Positions 8,420 through 17,340 of a DNA stretch of 64,000 nucleotides are shown here, piece by piece. Source of the DNA: Planctobacterium marinum (GTDB lineage Bacteria; Pseudomonadota; Gammaproteobacteria; Enterobacterales; Alteromonadaceae); contig NZ_AP027272.1 in NCBI RefSeq assembly GCF_036322805.1, positions 4,092,001 through 4,156,000 of the forward strand, given 5' to 3'. A program made the position numbers and the translations under genes. Below the pieces are notes generated by a model. That model saw nothing but the letters and a program-made list of their open reading frames with translations. It did not search any database and was not told the DNA's origin. The number at the start of each line of letters is the position of its first letter. Within the stretch, counting starts at the first letter, position 1.

Positions 8420-9784
8420 TTACAAGGCTCGCCAAAGCGCCCAAAATTCAGACCAGACACTGCGATTGTCAATGGCCTCATCACGCAACGCTGTAAGCTT
8501 TTCACTATTTAACCAGCGCCCTTTTTTACTCAAAGCATCAGGGGTCACCAACACGGAAAGCTCATTAACCGGATTTTCCCTGGTATAAAGAAAATCAGCC
8601 ATAAAACCTGCTCTTATCTGCCCTATCTGTTTTTCCAAACCCAGTGCCTTGGCAGGGTTAACCGTCGCTGCCTCCAGTACTTGATAGTTGTTTAGCCCAG
8701 CCTGTTGCAATAACTTCATTTCTTCATGGGTTGCCAAACCATGGGGTAACAACAACACGCCAGAATCAGAGCCAACCAGCAAAGGAATGTCCTGTTCATG
8801 CAGTTGTTTGCTGATAGCAATTAAGAAGTTGAGAGTTTTACGGTTATGCAACGCCATCTCTGGAGAAGCATTTAGCCATCGCTCAGTCTGATTACTTTTG
8901 GTTTCCATGGCAATAATAGTGGAGGTGTAATGCTGTGGCACCTTGTCTAAAAAGCTCTGCTTATCTTCACTAAGTAGTGTGAGCTGTTGGAAAATACTCA
9001 ATGTCGGGGTAAGGGGAACGGCAACCTGTTTTAAGTCCGCGATGATGGCTGGTAAATCGTTTTCATCGAACTTGTGATTTAGCGGGCCTTGATAGATATC
9101 TTCAACATGTTCAAAGGACTGCAACCCCGCTAACACCTCAACCTCGAGATCACCAGAAGCATGAGGCCCGTGTTTTGCGACAGGGAAATTCAGTTTTTGC
9201 GCTTCATCCACAAGCCCCAACAATGCTTCTTCTGATAAGTTGCCGTAAGCTTTTATCAGATCATAGCCTAATCGTTTATATTTTCTCACCGCTGCACGAG
9301 CCTGCTGCTCCGTGTGCACTGTGTGATGAAGCATGGCGTCTTCATAGCCAGAGATTATAGGACTGCTCACTGTCGAACTGGCCCCGATAAGCGCATCATT
9401 GTTAACGGCATCTCGCCACTGCAATTGTTTTTCGATACCGTTCAAGATGCGCACATGGGTAACGCCATGACTGAGAGCAATAGTGTAAGCAGCTGGCTCG
9501 TAAATATGCACATGCATATCAATCAGGCCAGGGGTTACAAATCCACCCGCCCCTTCAATTATCTCGATGTTTTCAGGAAGTGGCTTGTTTTCTGTGGCAT
9601 AAATATCTGCAATCACGCCACCGGTGACCACAATATTTTGGTTTGGTAATATGCGCTGATGTTTGACATCAACCACGTTGACATTCACCAGCACGAAGTC
9701 TCGGGCATCAGGAATTTCGACGACTGTCTTGGCACAACCGGACAGCAACAACAGAAATAAAAGGGCAGCAATAAATTTCATCAT
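8420..9784 (-). CDS. Amidohydrolase-family lipoprotein
   Basis: 454 residues from the ATG at 9784 (second ATG next to it), with GAGAAG upstream; the frame runs on to 9979 but overlaps the AraC gene and lacks a start signal. N-terminus MMKFIAALLFLLLLSGC is a lipoprotein signal with lipobox LSGC. Metal-dependent hydrolase features: GLIDMHVHIYE (HxH pair), a Lys in DLIKAYG, KHGPHAS, SFEHVED, and Asp in VGSDSG, followed by the usual AATVNPAKALGLEKQIGQIRAGFMADF ending split over the barrel end and small beta domain. Probably an imidazolonepropionase/prolidase-like amidohydrolase acting on the outside of the inner or outer membrane. Substrate unknown. It lies 76 bases behind the AraC regulator on the same strand and may be its target. 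Confidence 0.8.
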   Translation of the reverse strand: MMKFIAALLFLLLLSGCAKTVVEIPDARDFVLVNVNVVDVKHQRILPNQNIVVTGGVIADIYATENKPLPENIEIIEGAGGFVTPGLIDMHVHIYEPAAYTIALSHGVTHVRILNGIEKQLQWRDAVNNDALIGASSTVSSPIISGYEDAMLHHTVHTEQQARAAVRKYKRLGYDLIKAYGNLSEEALLGLVDEAQKLNFPVAKHGPHASGDLEVEVLAGLQSFEHVEDIYQGPLNHKFDENDLPAIIADLKQVAVPLTPTLSIFQQLTLLSEDKQSFLDKVPQHYTSTIIAMETKSNQTERWLNASPEMALHNRKTLNFLIAISKQLHEQDIPLLVGSDSGVLLLPHGLATHEEMKLLQQAGLNNYQVLEAATVNPAKALGLEKQIGQIRAGFMADFLYTRENPVNELSVLVTPDALSKKGRWLNSEKLTALRDEAIDNRSVWSEFWALWRAL

Positions 9785-9860
9785 CTTCTCACTTAATAAT
9801 TTTTCGAGAAGATTAAACTTGCGAGGAGATGTTAGCGTCTCAAAACAAGAACTTAGACGA

Positions 9861-10895
9861 CTATTCCCTTGTTTTTGTACCGTTGATATCAGCTTTATAT
9901 TGGCTCGGCGTTTGTCCCGTCTGCTCTTTGAACACTTTGTTAAACGCCGCTTTGGAGCTAAAACCCGAGTCAATTGCAATCTGTAAAACTGGTCTCGTAT
10001 CGCCTGAATCTAATTGACGGCACACCTCTTCAATACGAAATTGATTAATGTATTCATTGAAGGACTTACCCGCTAATAAATTTATTGCTCTTGATATATC
10101 TCTCGTTTGCAAACCGGATAACTGGCTCAGTTCAGCTAAAGTCAAACGCGCCTGAAGATACCACTGCTGTTGTGTCAGCAGGGATTGTAACTCCTCGTAA
10201 ATACCCAAGTAGTCCTCAGCTTGCTCACTGCTGGCAGTTGAATCTTGCCTATCCTGCGACTTACTTTGCGGCGGTTTTTTCTGTTCACTTAGTTTCACCA
10301 CTGTCAACATGATCACCACTAACCAAAGACCATTGTTTACAGCCTGTCCCAGCGCATTTAGGTCTGGGCTAAGCCATTGTTGAATGTTTAACCTCACCAG
10401 GTCGATAAGGTTAAAGACCGTGGTAACCACAACCACCCAAAGTAACCATATAAAAGAAAACTCATCCGCATCTGAACGCTGTTCATCTAACTTGCCCTTG
10501 TAATCTAACAGGACTCTGGCTGTCAGAAGAGCGTAAATCAAGCGCCAAAAAGTACCTATCGCAATGATCACCTGTACATGTGTAGTGAAAAACAAAACTG
10601 GTAACACAGGTAAAAAGTGTAGAGATTCCTCTAGTCGCAGCTTATCACCAATCAAATGGCGGGTGGCAAGATAAGAGGCCGGCCCAAATAGCATGATAAA
10701 AACCGGACTAACTAGATAGATATCTCGGGTTATCCCGGTTTCTTCCAGGGTGTTAATCACTGACGAAAGCGCGATCAACACCAGTAAAAGTGCAATACCG
10801 CGAAACGATAAGTGACGCCACAAAAGAAACGCCCCCAAAACACAAACACTCAAGGTGGCAGACTGAATCAAATTAACGAAGCTAAACGCGACCAT
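9861..10895 (-). CDS. AraC-family regulator with N-terminal membrane domain
   Basis: 344 residues. The first 200 or so form six to seven hydrophobic segments; the last 100 form an AraC/XylS DNA-binding domain (LTLAELSQLSGLQTRDISRAINLLAGKSFNEYINQFRIEEV ... IAIDSGFSSKAAFNKVFKEQTGQTPSQYK, broken here into its two helix-turn-helix halves). This is the membrane-anchored AraC layout common in Alteromonadales. ATG at 10895 has no strong ribosome site. It stands upstream of the amidohydrolase and divergent from the RND efflux operon (168 bases between start codons), so either may be regulated. A paralogue of the same layout lies at 28480-29487. Confidence 0.85.
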   Translation of the reverse strand: MVAFSFVNLIQSATLSVCVLGAFLLWRHLSFRGIALLLVLIALSSVINTLEETGITRDIYLVSPVFIMLFGPASYLATRHLIGDKLRLEESLHFLPVLPVLFFTTHVQVIIAIGTFWRLIYALLTARVLLDYKGKLDEQRSDADEFSFIWLLWVVVVTTVFNLIDLVRLNIQQWLSPDLNALGQAVNNGLWLVVIMLTVVKLSEQKKPPQSKSQDRQDSTASSEQAEDYLGIYEELQSLLTQQQWYLQARLTLAELSQLSGLQTRDISRAINLLAGKSFNEYINQFRIEEVCRQLDSGDTRPVLQIAIDSGFSSKAAFNKVFKEQTGQTPSQYKADINGTKTRE

Positions 10896-11062
10896 GGCGT
10901 AGTTCAGATTTCCGAAAAAATATAATGAATGGCAGTATCAGGGTAGGTTTAGCCGTTCGTCAATCGAAAGCAGACTAAACTTGTTTCACCGTGCTATCGT
11001 ATACAGCTGGCAAATTAATTTTAGCCATTGTCACTGCTGATGACTTAACAAGGAGTATCACT

Positions 11063-12127
11063 ATGTCGCGCATTTTTCTTTTGTTGCTTTTAATGCTTTC
11101 CAGCACGCTATCGGCTCAGGTGCAAACAGTCAGTGTGATAGAGCCTCAAGTCCTGAATAATCAGCAGTCGATGGTATTGAGTGGCACGATAGAGGCAATC
11201 CATGATGCTAGTCTGGCAGTGCAACAAGCTGGACTGGCAAAAACGCTTTATAAGGATTTGGGGGATCAGGTCAGTAAAGGCGAAAAACTATTGCAACTGG
11301 ACGACAGCTTGGCCCGTTACCAGTTACAACAACTTGAAGCGGCAGTGAGTACTACCCAGGTGCAACTGGCCGAAGCCAGCCGCCTGTATAGTGAAGCTTT
11401 GCGCCTTTCAAAAACGCAGGTGGTGCCCGAAACCTTAATCGCAGAGCGCAAAGCACGTGTTGCCGAAGCAGAAACCACGCTACAGCAAGCCAAAGCCAGT
11501 TTAGGACTGCAACAGGAAGTGTTGAGACGACACGCGGTTTACGCGCCATTCGACGGTATTATCACCGCGAGAAATGGTGATATTGGCGAATGGCTGCAAC
11601 CGCAAAGCCCGGTGTTTAATCTGGTTTCTAATACTCAACTGCGTCTGCGTGTGGCCGTACCGCAAGAACATTACTCAGCGGTGTTGGCTTATCAGCAATC
11701 CGATTCCCCAAATGTCGTGGTAAGCATCGATAACGCAAAAAACCAACGTCTGACCTTACCCATCGCGGCAATCGTAAAGGCATCGGATCCCCAAACTCGT
11801 ACCTTCCGGTTACTGGTACACCTGCCGGAAGATCCACAACTCATTTCTGGTATGTCGGCCAATTTGCAACTGGATTTGGGTGACCAAATAGCTCCCCTGT
11901 TGTGGTTACCAAAATCCGCAGTGCGCTCTCATCCAGATGGTGGCCATAGTGTTTTCTCGGTGCAGAACAACCAAACCGTGCGCCATATAGTGCGCATTGA
12001 ACGCAGCGACAGTTCTCGATTTGCCGTATCTGGCGCCCCTGCAGGTGTGCCTTACGTTAGTAAGGGCGTGCAATTATTGCAAGAAGGTGTGTCGGTGAAT
12101 ACTACTGAGGAAGGGGATGAACAATGA
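11063..12127 (+). CDS. RND efflux periplasmic adaptor (HlyD/MFP family)
   Basis: 354 residues from ATG 11063, preceded by AAGGAG; the frame opens at 10991 but the signal peptide MSRIFLLLLLMLSSTLSA starts here. Typical adaptor order: beta-barrel start (VLSGTIEAIHDASLAV), lipoyl half, alpha-helical hairpin (QLEAAVSTTQVQLAEASRL ... ARVAEAETTLQQAKASL), second lipoyl half (VYAPFDGIITARNGDIGEW), barrel, and membrane-proximal domain. It links the inner-membrane pump to an outer-membrane channel. The stop overlaps the start of the pump gene by 4 bases. No outer-membrane factor gene is next to it. Confidence 0.9.
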   Translation: MSRIFLLLLLMLSSTLSAQVQTVSVIEPQVLNNQQSMVLSGTIEAIHDASLAVQQAGLAKTLYKDLGDQVSKGEKLLQLDDSLARYQLQQLEAAVSTTQVQLAEASRLYSEALRLSKTQVVPETLIAERKARVAEAETTLQQAKASLGLQQEVLRRHAVYAPFDGIITARNGDIGEWLQPQSPVFNLVSNTQLRLRVAVPQEHYSAVLAYQQSDSPNVVVSIDNAKNQRLTLPIAAIVKASDPQTRTFRLLVHLPEDPQLISGMSANLQLDLGDQIAPLLWLPKSAVRSHPDGGHSVFSVQNNQTVRHIVRIERSDSSRFAVSGAPAGVPYVSKGVQLLQEGVSVNTTEEGDEQ

Positions 12128-15100
12128 TAGCTGCAGTAGCACATCGCGGCATACTGGTAGCAGTATGCGTCTTCATCGCTGCAATTTTAGGCCTCGTCAC
12201 CTCTAGCAAAACCCCAATCCAGATGATCCCGGATCTGGAAGTGCGCACCATCACGGTACAAACCGGATGGGCTGGCGCGACACCACAAGACATTGAAAAA
12301 GAAATATTAATTGAGCAAGAACGCTATTTGCGAGGCTTACCTAACCTACAACGTATGACCTCTTACGCAGAAATGGGCCAGGCCAATATCGAACTGGATT
12401 TCCCTTTTGGGGTCGACGCCAACGACGCTTTGATCAGAGTGAATAACGCCCTAAGCCAGGTGCCCTCCTATCCGGAAAATGTCGACCAACCACGCTTGTT
12501 TTCCAGTGCCTTTTCCAGCAACGCATTTTTGTATTTTGCCCTGACACCGCTGCCGGGTAATCCTTTGCAATTAGACATGGATATGCTCAGCGACTTTGCC
12601 CAAGATTACGTGCGCCCGCGCATGGAAAGCGTTGAAGGCGTCTCTGAAGTGGGCGTTGGTGGCGGTGCCGCCAGACAAATCCAGATCCGAGTAGATGCCC
12701 ACCGTTTGGCCCAACGAGGAATTAGCCTGAATGAAATACGCGATGCCGTACGAGATCGCAATCGCGACGCCTCTGCCGGCGATATCGAAAGTGGTCAAAA
12801 TCGTTATCTGTTGCGAGTAGTAGGCCGCTTTGAAGAGCTTAATGAAATTGGTGATATCGAGATTAAGCGCGTGGATGGCAACAGCGTATATCTGCGGGAT
12901 ATTGCCGATATTCAACTAGACCATTTTGAGACTCGAGGATTGTCCTACTTCAACGGCCAACGCAATTTGATGTTGTCGGTACGACGGGAAAGCGGCTCCA
13001 ACGTTATTGATATTAAACACGGCATCATGGCTGTGGTGGAAGACCTGAACAAAAATCTGTTGGCGCAAAATGGGCTGATGATGACCAACACGGGTGACGA
13101 CGTGCAGTATGTACAAGACTCACTTAAAAATGTCTGGTTTAACCTCATTTTAGGAGCCCTGTTAGCCACTGGTGTTATGTATCTGTTTTTGCGCTCTGGT
13201 AGAGCGACGCTGGTGGGGGTGCTGGGTATTCCAGTGTGTACCATTGCGGCTTTTGTGGCACTGAATTTGTTGGATCGCACTATCAATGTGATTTCCTTAG
13301 CGGGTGTCGCGTTTGCCATCGGGATGACAGTGGACAATACCATCGTAGTGCTGGAATCCATTATTCAGGCATGGCGCAAAGGCACCTCAAAATTACAGGC
13401 AGCCATTGCCGGTGTGCAGGATGTGTGGCCCGCCGTGCTGGCCTCCACAGCCACCACCATTATGGTATTTACACCAATATTATTTGTTCAGGAAGAAGCC
13501 GGACAGCTCTATTCCGATATCGCCATTGCCATTTCAGGGGCTATTCTGGCCTCCATGCTCATTGCCGTTTTTGTAGTGCCCGTCAGTCTGGCAAAGCTTA
13601 CCAAAAACAAAGAGTTCGTCTCGGTCTCACGGGCCAAAGCAGAACAAAAGTGGCTTAACTTTACAGCGTTTTTCATTAAAAACACTGCTTCAGCGCGCAC
13701 CTGGTGCCTCGCCTATGTATTGATTATTCCGGGCCTGGCCTGGTTGCTAATGCCCGCAGCCGAATACCTTCCCGAAGGTGAAGAGCCCAAAGCCTTTAGT
13801 ATGATGATCGCACCGCCCGGATACAACCTCAGTGAGATGCAAAACATTGGCGATGAATTGCGCGAATACTTCAACCGTTATGTAAACATGCCAGAAGAAA
13901 ATTATGTTGAGGGTGAAATGGTACCGCTGGATTATTACATGATGCGGGTGGCTATTGGCCGGGTGTGGTTTTTGAGTGCTCCAAAGGATCCCGCGCTCAT
14001 CAATGAGATGATGAACCAGATAACTACTAAGTTCAGAAGCTACCCCGACATGCGCGCATTTTCCTCCCGAGGTTCTATCATTTCCAGCAATGATGGTGGC
14101 TCCAGAGCGGTCGCAGTGGATATCTCTGGCGCCAACATGCAGGACTTGTATCAGGCGGCAGAAGCTGTTTATCAGCAGGCTGAAAAATCCTTCGATAATC
14201 CGCAAATCAATTCCGATCCGCGCTCATTGACGTTAACCCAGCCCCTTATTGAAATCCGTCCACGTTGGCGTCGTCTGGAGGAGCTGGGCTTTAATAATCG
14301 CGACTTCGGCTATGCCGTATCTGCCTTAAGCGATGGAGCCTTCGTAGATGAATTTATTCTGGGTGACGATAAAGTGGATATCTTCTTATATAGCGGTGCT
14401 GGTAATGCCCAAACCATTGAGCAACTCAGTCAAGCGCCAATGATCACCCCCACAGGCGGCGTATTGCCGCTCAATGCGATGGCAGATCTGGTGGAAACCA
14501 AGAACAGCAACAGTTTGCGCCGTATTGACGGCGACAGAACCGTGACTGTATACATTATTCCTCCTCGTGATGTGGCGCTGGAAACAGCAGAACAAATCGT
14601 ACGCAATGAGCTGTTACCCACTTTGTGGCAATCTGGCGAAATCGCCCAAGGCATTCGAGTGGATGTCAGCGGTGCCGCCGATCAACTGCAGGCGACACGA
14701 GCCTCACTATCGGGTAACTTCCTGATTGCATTAGTAATTTGTTATCTGCTGTTGGTAGCTATATTTAAACACTGGCAATACCCTTTGTTTATTCTCGCCA
14801 CTGTACCACTGGGCATGGCCAGTGGTTTGTTGGGCTTGATTTTACTCAACGCCATCGGCGGTGTCGGCGAAGCTATGGGCTTTGGTAGCTTTCATCAGCC
14901 GTTTGATATGATCACTATGCTGGGCTTTCTGATTTTATTAGGTACAGTGGTGAACAACCCGATTTTGATTGTTGAGCAAACCCGCAAGAATATTCAGGAG
15001 CTGGGTATGCAGGTACAAGAGGCCGTGCAGCAAGCGGTTAAGCGCCGACTCACACCGATACTCATGTCCACCTCCACCACGATTCTGGGTTTGGCCCCAC

Positions 15101-15255
15101 TGGTGCTCATCCCTGGCGAAGGCACCGAGCTCTACCGCGGCGTCGGTATCATCGTGTTGTGCGGTATACTAGGCTCAATGTTCTTAACCATGAGTTTTCT
15201 ACCCGCCCTGCTTGTGGCTTTGCTTAAAGATAAAGACTCACAAACAACACAGTAG
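12124..15255 (+). CDS. RND-family efflux permease
   Basis: 1043 residues, the usual size of an AcrB/MMPL-type RND pump. N-terminal helix followed by a porter domain (IQMIPDLEVRTITVQTGWAGA), central membrane block (VGVLGIPVCTIAAFVALNLL, FAIGMTVDNTIVVLESI) and its C-terminal repeat (MLGFLILLGTVVNNPILIVEQTR). The first block carries the conserved D in GMTVDN; the second block has VNN instead. Proton-driven export of hydrophobic or heavy-metal substrates is the family role; substrate not deducible. Translationally coupled to the adaptor through ATGA. Confidence 0.92.
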   Translation: MIAAVAHRGILVAVCVFIAAILGLVTSSKTPIQMIPDLEVRTITVQTGWAGATPQDIEKEILIEQERYLRGLPNLQRMTSYAEMGQANIELDFPFGVDANDALIRVNNALSQVPSYPENVDQPRLFSSAFSSNAFLYFALTPLPGNPLQLDMDMLSDFAQDYVRPRMESVEGVSEVGVGGGAARQIQIRVDAHRLAQRGISLNEIRDAVRDRNRDASAGDIESGQNRYLLRVVGRFEELNEIGDIEIKRVDGNSVYLRDIADIQLDHFETRGLSYFNGQRNLMLSVRRESGSNVIDIKHGIMAVVEDLNKNLLAQNGLMMTNTGDDVQYVQDSLKNVWFNLILGALLATGVMYLFLRSGRATLVGVLGIPVCTIAAFVALNLLDRTINVISLAGVAFAIGMTVDNTIVVLESIIQAWRKGTSKLQAAIAGVQDVWPAVLASTATTIMVFTPILFVQEEAGQLYSDIAIAISGAILASMLIAVFVVPVSLAKLTKNKEFVSVSRAKAEQKWLNFTAFFIKNTASARTWCLAYVLIIPGLAWLLMPAAEYLPEGEEPKAFSMMIAPPGYNLSEMQNIGDELREYFNRYVNMPEENYVEGEMVPLDYYMMRVAIGRVWFLSAPKDPALINEMMNQITTKFRSYPDMRAFSSRGSIISSNDGGSRAVAVDISGANMQDLYQAAEAVYQQAEKSFDNPQINSDPRSLTLTQPLIEIRPRWRRLEELGFNNRDFGYAVSALSDGAFVDEFILGDDKVDIFLYSGAGNAQTIEQLSQAPMITPTGGVLPLNAMADLVETKNSNSLRRIDGDRTVTVYIIPPRDVALETAEQIVRNELLPTLWQSGEIAQGIRVDVSGAADQLQATRASLSGNFLIALVICYLLLVAIFKHWQYPLFILATVPLGMASGLLGLILLNAIGGVGEAMGFGSFHQPFDMITMLGFLILLGTVVNNPILIVEQTRKNIQELGMQVQEAVQQAVKRRLTPILMSTSTTILGLAPLVLIPGEGTELYRGVGIIVLCGILGSMFLTMSFLPALLVALLKDKDSQTTQ

Positions 15256-15268
15256 CGAGAGAAAATAC

Positions 15269-15302
15269 GGGCGTTTATGCAATTAACCGCTTGCATGCGC
15301 CC
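15269..15302 (+). terminator. Hairpin after the RND operon, possible terminator
   Basis: GGGCG(15269-15273)...CGCCC(15298-15302) with an inner TGCAA/TTGCA stem. Followed by GAAATTACTTT, so the U-tract is weak. Confidence 0.45.
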
Positions 15303-15347
15303 GAAATTACTTTAACCTGCCAGCTTTTTACACAAGGCTATTAAAGT

Positions 15348-15683
15348 ATGTCGCTTCCTCCCTGCCCGCAATGTCAATCAGAATACGTTTATCAAGACCA
15401 GGAACAACTTGTCTGCCCTGAGTGTGGTTACGAATGGAACCCTGCCCAGGTCGCTGAAGACGAAGCGATTGCGGTAAAAGATGCCAACGGCGCGTTATTA
15501 GCCGATGGCGATAAGGTTACCGTTATCAAAGATCTTAAAATCAAAGGCAGCTCACAAGTGATTAAGATTGGCACTAAGGCTTTGGTGCGCCGAGTGCTGG
15601 ACAAAAAAGACCACGAACTGGACTGTAAAGTAGATGGTGTCGGCGAAATGATGGTGACAGCCAAATTTGTGAAAAAGGCCTAG
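15348..15683 (+). CDS. yjdM: YjdM/PhnA zinc-ribbon protein
   Basis: 111 residues. N-terminal zinc ribbon CPQC ... CPEC (PPCPQCQSEYVYQDQEQLVCPECGYEW, here quoted only by its Cys pairs) followed by the SH3-like beta domain KDANGALLADGDKVTVIKDL and KGSSQVIKIGTKALVRRV. Length and motifs match the PhnA/YjdM family throughout. Despite its historical name it is not shown to cleave phosphonates; function unknown. Single gene, with a hairpin (CTAGAGC/GCTCTAG, 15680-15698) overlapping its stop codon. Confidence 0.9.
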   Translation: MSLPPCPQCQSEYVYQDQEQLVCPECGYEWNPAQVAEDEAIAVKDANGALLADGDKVTVIKDLKIKGSSQVIKIGTKALVRRVLDKKDHELDCKVDGVGEMMVTAKFVKKA

Positions 15684-15698
15684 AGCGTGTTGCTCTAG
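15680..15698 (+). terminator. Hairpin over the yjdM stop codon
   Basis: Perfect 7-bp stem CTAGAGC/GCTCTAG, loop GTGTT. No run of T after it, so termination is uncertain. Confidence 0.35.
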
Positions 15699-15798
15699 AC
15701 GTTTGCAATCAGAATAAAATTTTAATATTGCAGTAAAATATTTACCGTTTTAATCTTTGCCTGACTTCTTTTTCAGTTAAGGCAACAGGGAACGAACC

Positions 15799-16680
15799 AT
15801 GAGCGAAGATATTTTACTGATTGGAAATGATATCAATAATGGCGCCAGGGGTAATTCATGGAGTGATTTGCTGTCCAAGATGAACCAGGAGTTTGGCACA
15901 AGTGTTGATTTCAGCGATCCTAAAAAGCCGTTTCCGCTGGCATATGAAGAGTTTTATTTTGAAGCCGCTGTACAAAACGGCCACAAAGAAAAAGACGTAT
16001 TGCAATTTATCGCTGAACAAACCGGCGCCATAGAACCCAATCCCATCCACGATTTGTTGGTGTCTTTGCCCTGTGAAAACCTCTTTACCACTAACTATGA
16101 TCTGAGCCTCGACAGAGCCATTAGTGAGCAGAAAACTTATAAAAACGTCGGGGTTGTGCCGGAAAAGACCTACAACTTGTTTCGCAAACACCAGGTCAAC
16201 AACAAATCAATCTGGCACATCCACGGTGTTGCCAATAATCCGAATTCAATTGTATTAGGCTATAACCATTACAGCGGTTATCTGCAATACATGCGTAATT
16301 ACGTGGTAACAGGCACCAAAGATGCCTACAAATCGTTACCCGCCACACAACTCATCAAGCAATTAAAATCTGCCACAGTACAACATAACTCGTGGATCGA
16401 TTTTTTCTTTACCCATAACATTCATATTCTCGGCTTAAGCCTGGATTTCATCGAAAGTGATCTTTGGTGGTTATTAACCTATCGCCGCAAAATCCAGATC
16501 GATAAAGACAAGTTAATCGATATCTTTAACCAAATTCACTATTACATTCCGCAAAAATATGTTGCCAGTTCCAAAGCTAAGATAGACCTGCTTAAAAGCT
16601 CGGGAGTAATGGTGAATATCATTGATGCCAAACCTTCGACGCTAGACTATTACAAAAAGGTCAGCGATTTAATTGCTTGA
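15799..16680 (+). CDS. SIR2-like domain protein
   Basis: 293 residues; ATG at 15799 about 11 bases after an AGGGA. SIR2_2-like features: an N-terminal nucleotide-binding start (ILLIGNDINNGARGNSWSDLL, read as beta strand, glycine loop and W-xx-LL helix), NLFTTNYDLSLDRAI with the conserved Asn-Tyr-Asp, and SIWHIHG with the catalytic-type His. The usual GAG of the Rossmann loop is GND here. In bacterial defence proteins such domains hydrolyse NAD+, and many standalone SIR2 proteins are anti-phage. The gene is alone, 125 bases before a small Cas2/SinR-like gene on the same strand. Defence is an inference; a metabolic or nucleotide-sensing role cannot be excluded. Confidence 0.7.
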   Translation: MSEDILLIGNDINNGARGNSWSDLLSKMNQEFGTSVDFSDPKKPFPLAYEEFYFEAAVQNGHKEKDVLQFIAEQTGAIEPNPIHDLLVSLPCENLFTTNYDLSLDRAISEQKTYKNVGVVPEKTYNLFRKHQVNNKSIWHIHGVANNPNSIVLGYNHYSGYLQYMRNYVVTGTKDAYKSLPATQLIKQLKSATVQHNSWIDFFFTHNIHILGLSLDFIESDLWWLLTYRRKIQIDKDKLIDIFNQIHYYIPQKYVASSKAKIDLLKSSGVMVNIIDAKPSTLDYYKKVSDLIA

Positions 16681-16805
16681 AAACCAGCTCACAAACTCAT
16701 TCCAATGTAGAAACCAAATCCAACTCACTTGCGTATAAAAATTTGACCAAACCTGAATTGGGGTATATTTTTTTAACCAACTCTGTTTTCAATTAGGGGG
16801 AGAGT

Positions 16806-17018
16806 ATGTCTTCTTACGTTGTGAGTTATGAACTAAGCTCCAAAGAGCGGGACTGTACCGAGCTACATAAACGCATTAAATCGTACATTGCTTATTATCA
16901 TTGTTTGAATTGCACCTGGATTATTAAATCTGAATTCACGGTAGAGCAAATTCGAACACATTTATTAGCTGCGCTACACAAGAGTGATCGACTGTTAGTG
17001 GCCAAAATTCAGGCCTGA
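16806..17018 (+). CDS. Small SinR/Cas2-like protein of 70 residues
   Basis: ATG at 16806 behind a very strong AGGGGGAGAG ribosome site. Sequence MSSYVVSYELSSKERDCTELHKRIKSY ... TWIIKSEFTVEQIRTHLLAALHKSDRLLVAKI (split here) follows the pattern of small proteins often labelled SinR family: beta strand YVVSYEL, helix, TWIIKS strand, helix, LLVAKI strand. That is the ferredoxin-like fold also used by Cas2, but this is shorter than Cas2 and no cas gene is near. Function unknown. A possible promoter TTGACC-N15-TATATT lies at about 16744-16770. Confidence 0.7.
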   Translation: MSSYVVSYELSSKERDCTELHKRIKSYIAYYHCLNCTWIIKSEFTVEQIRTHLLAALHKSDRLLVAKIQA

Positions 17019-17340
17019 AGCAGCAAGTTAAAGGACCTGGATTACTACTTAAACAGGTTTGATTTAGATTGGAAAGCCAAGGTCTGGGTTCCCGTTTCTT
17101 TTATTAGCCTCTCCTACAGAGCAAACAGGCACTCAATAATTTCTATATTTCTTTTAAACTCATCACCCAAATTACTCGTAATCATAGTTTCTTAATTGCA
17201 TCAGCAGGTTGAAATGTGGAATGGTTTATCCATCAAAAACCATTTGCTATGATTATTTGGTTTTAAAGGACATTTTCGGTATCAGGAACCAATAAGGATA
17301 TCGGAGTGGATAGTAATAGTGGTCAGGGATAATAAAAGAT
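17019..17340. other. Intergenic region, 322 bases
   Basis: No coding frame supported. The only structure seen is an 8-bp inverted repeat AATGGTTT/AAACCATT (17220-17244) without a T-run. It presumably holds the promoter of the receiver-TPR gene. Confidence 0.5.
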
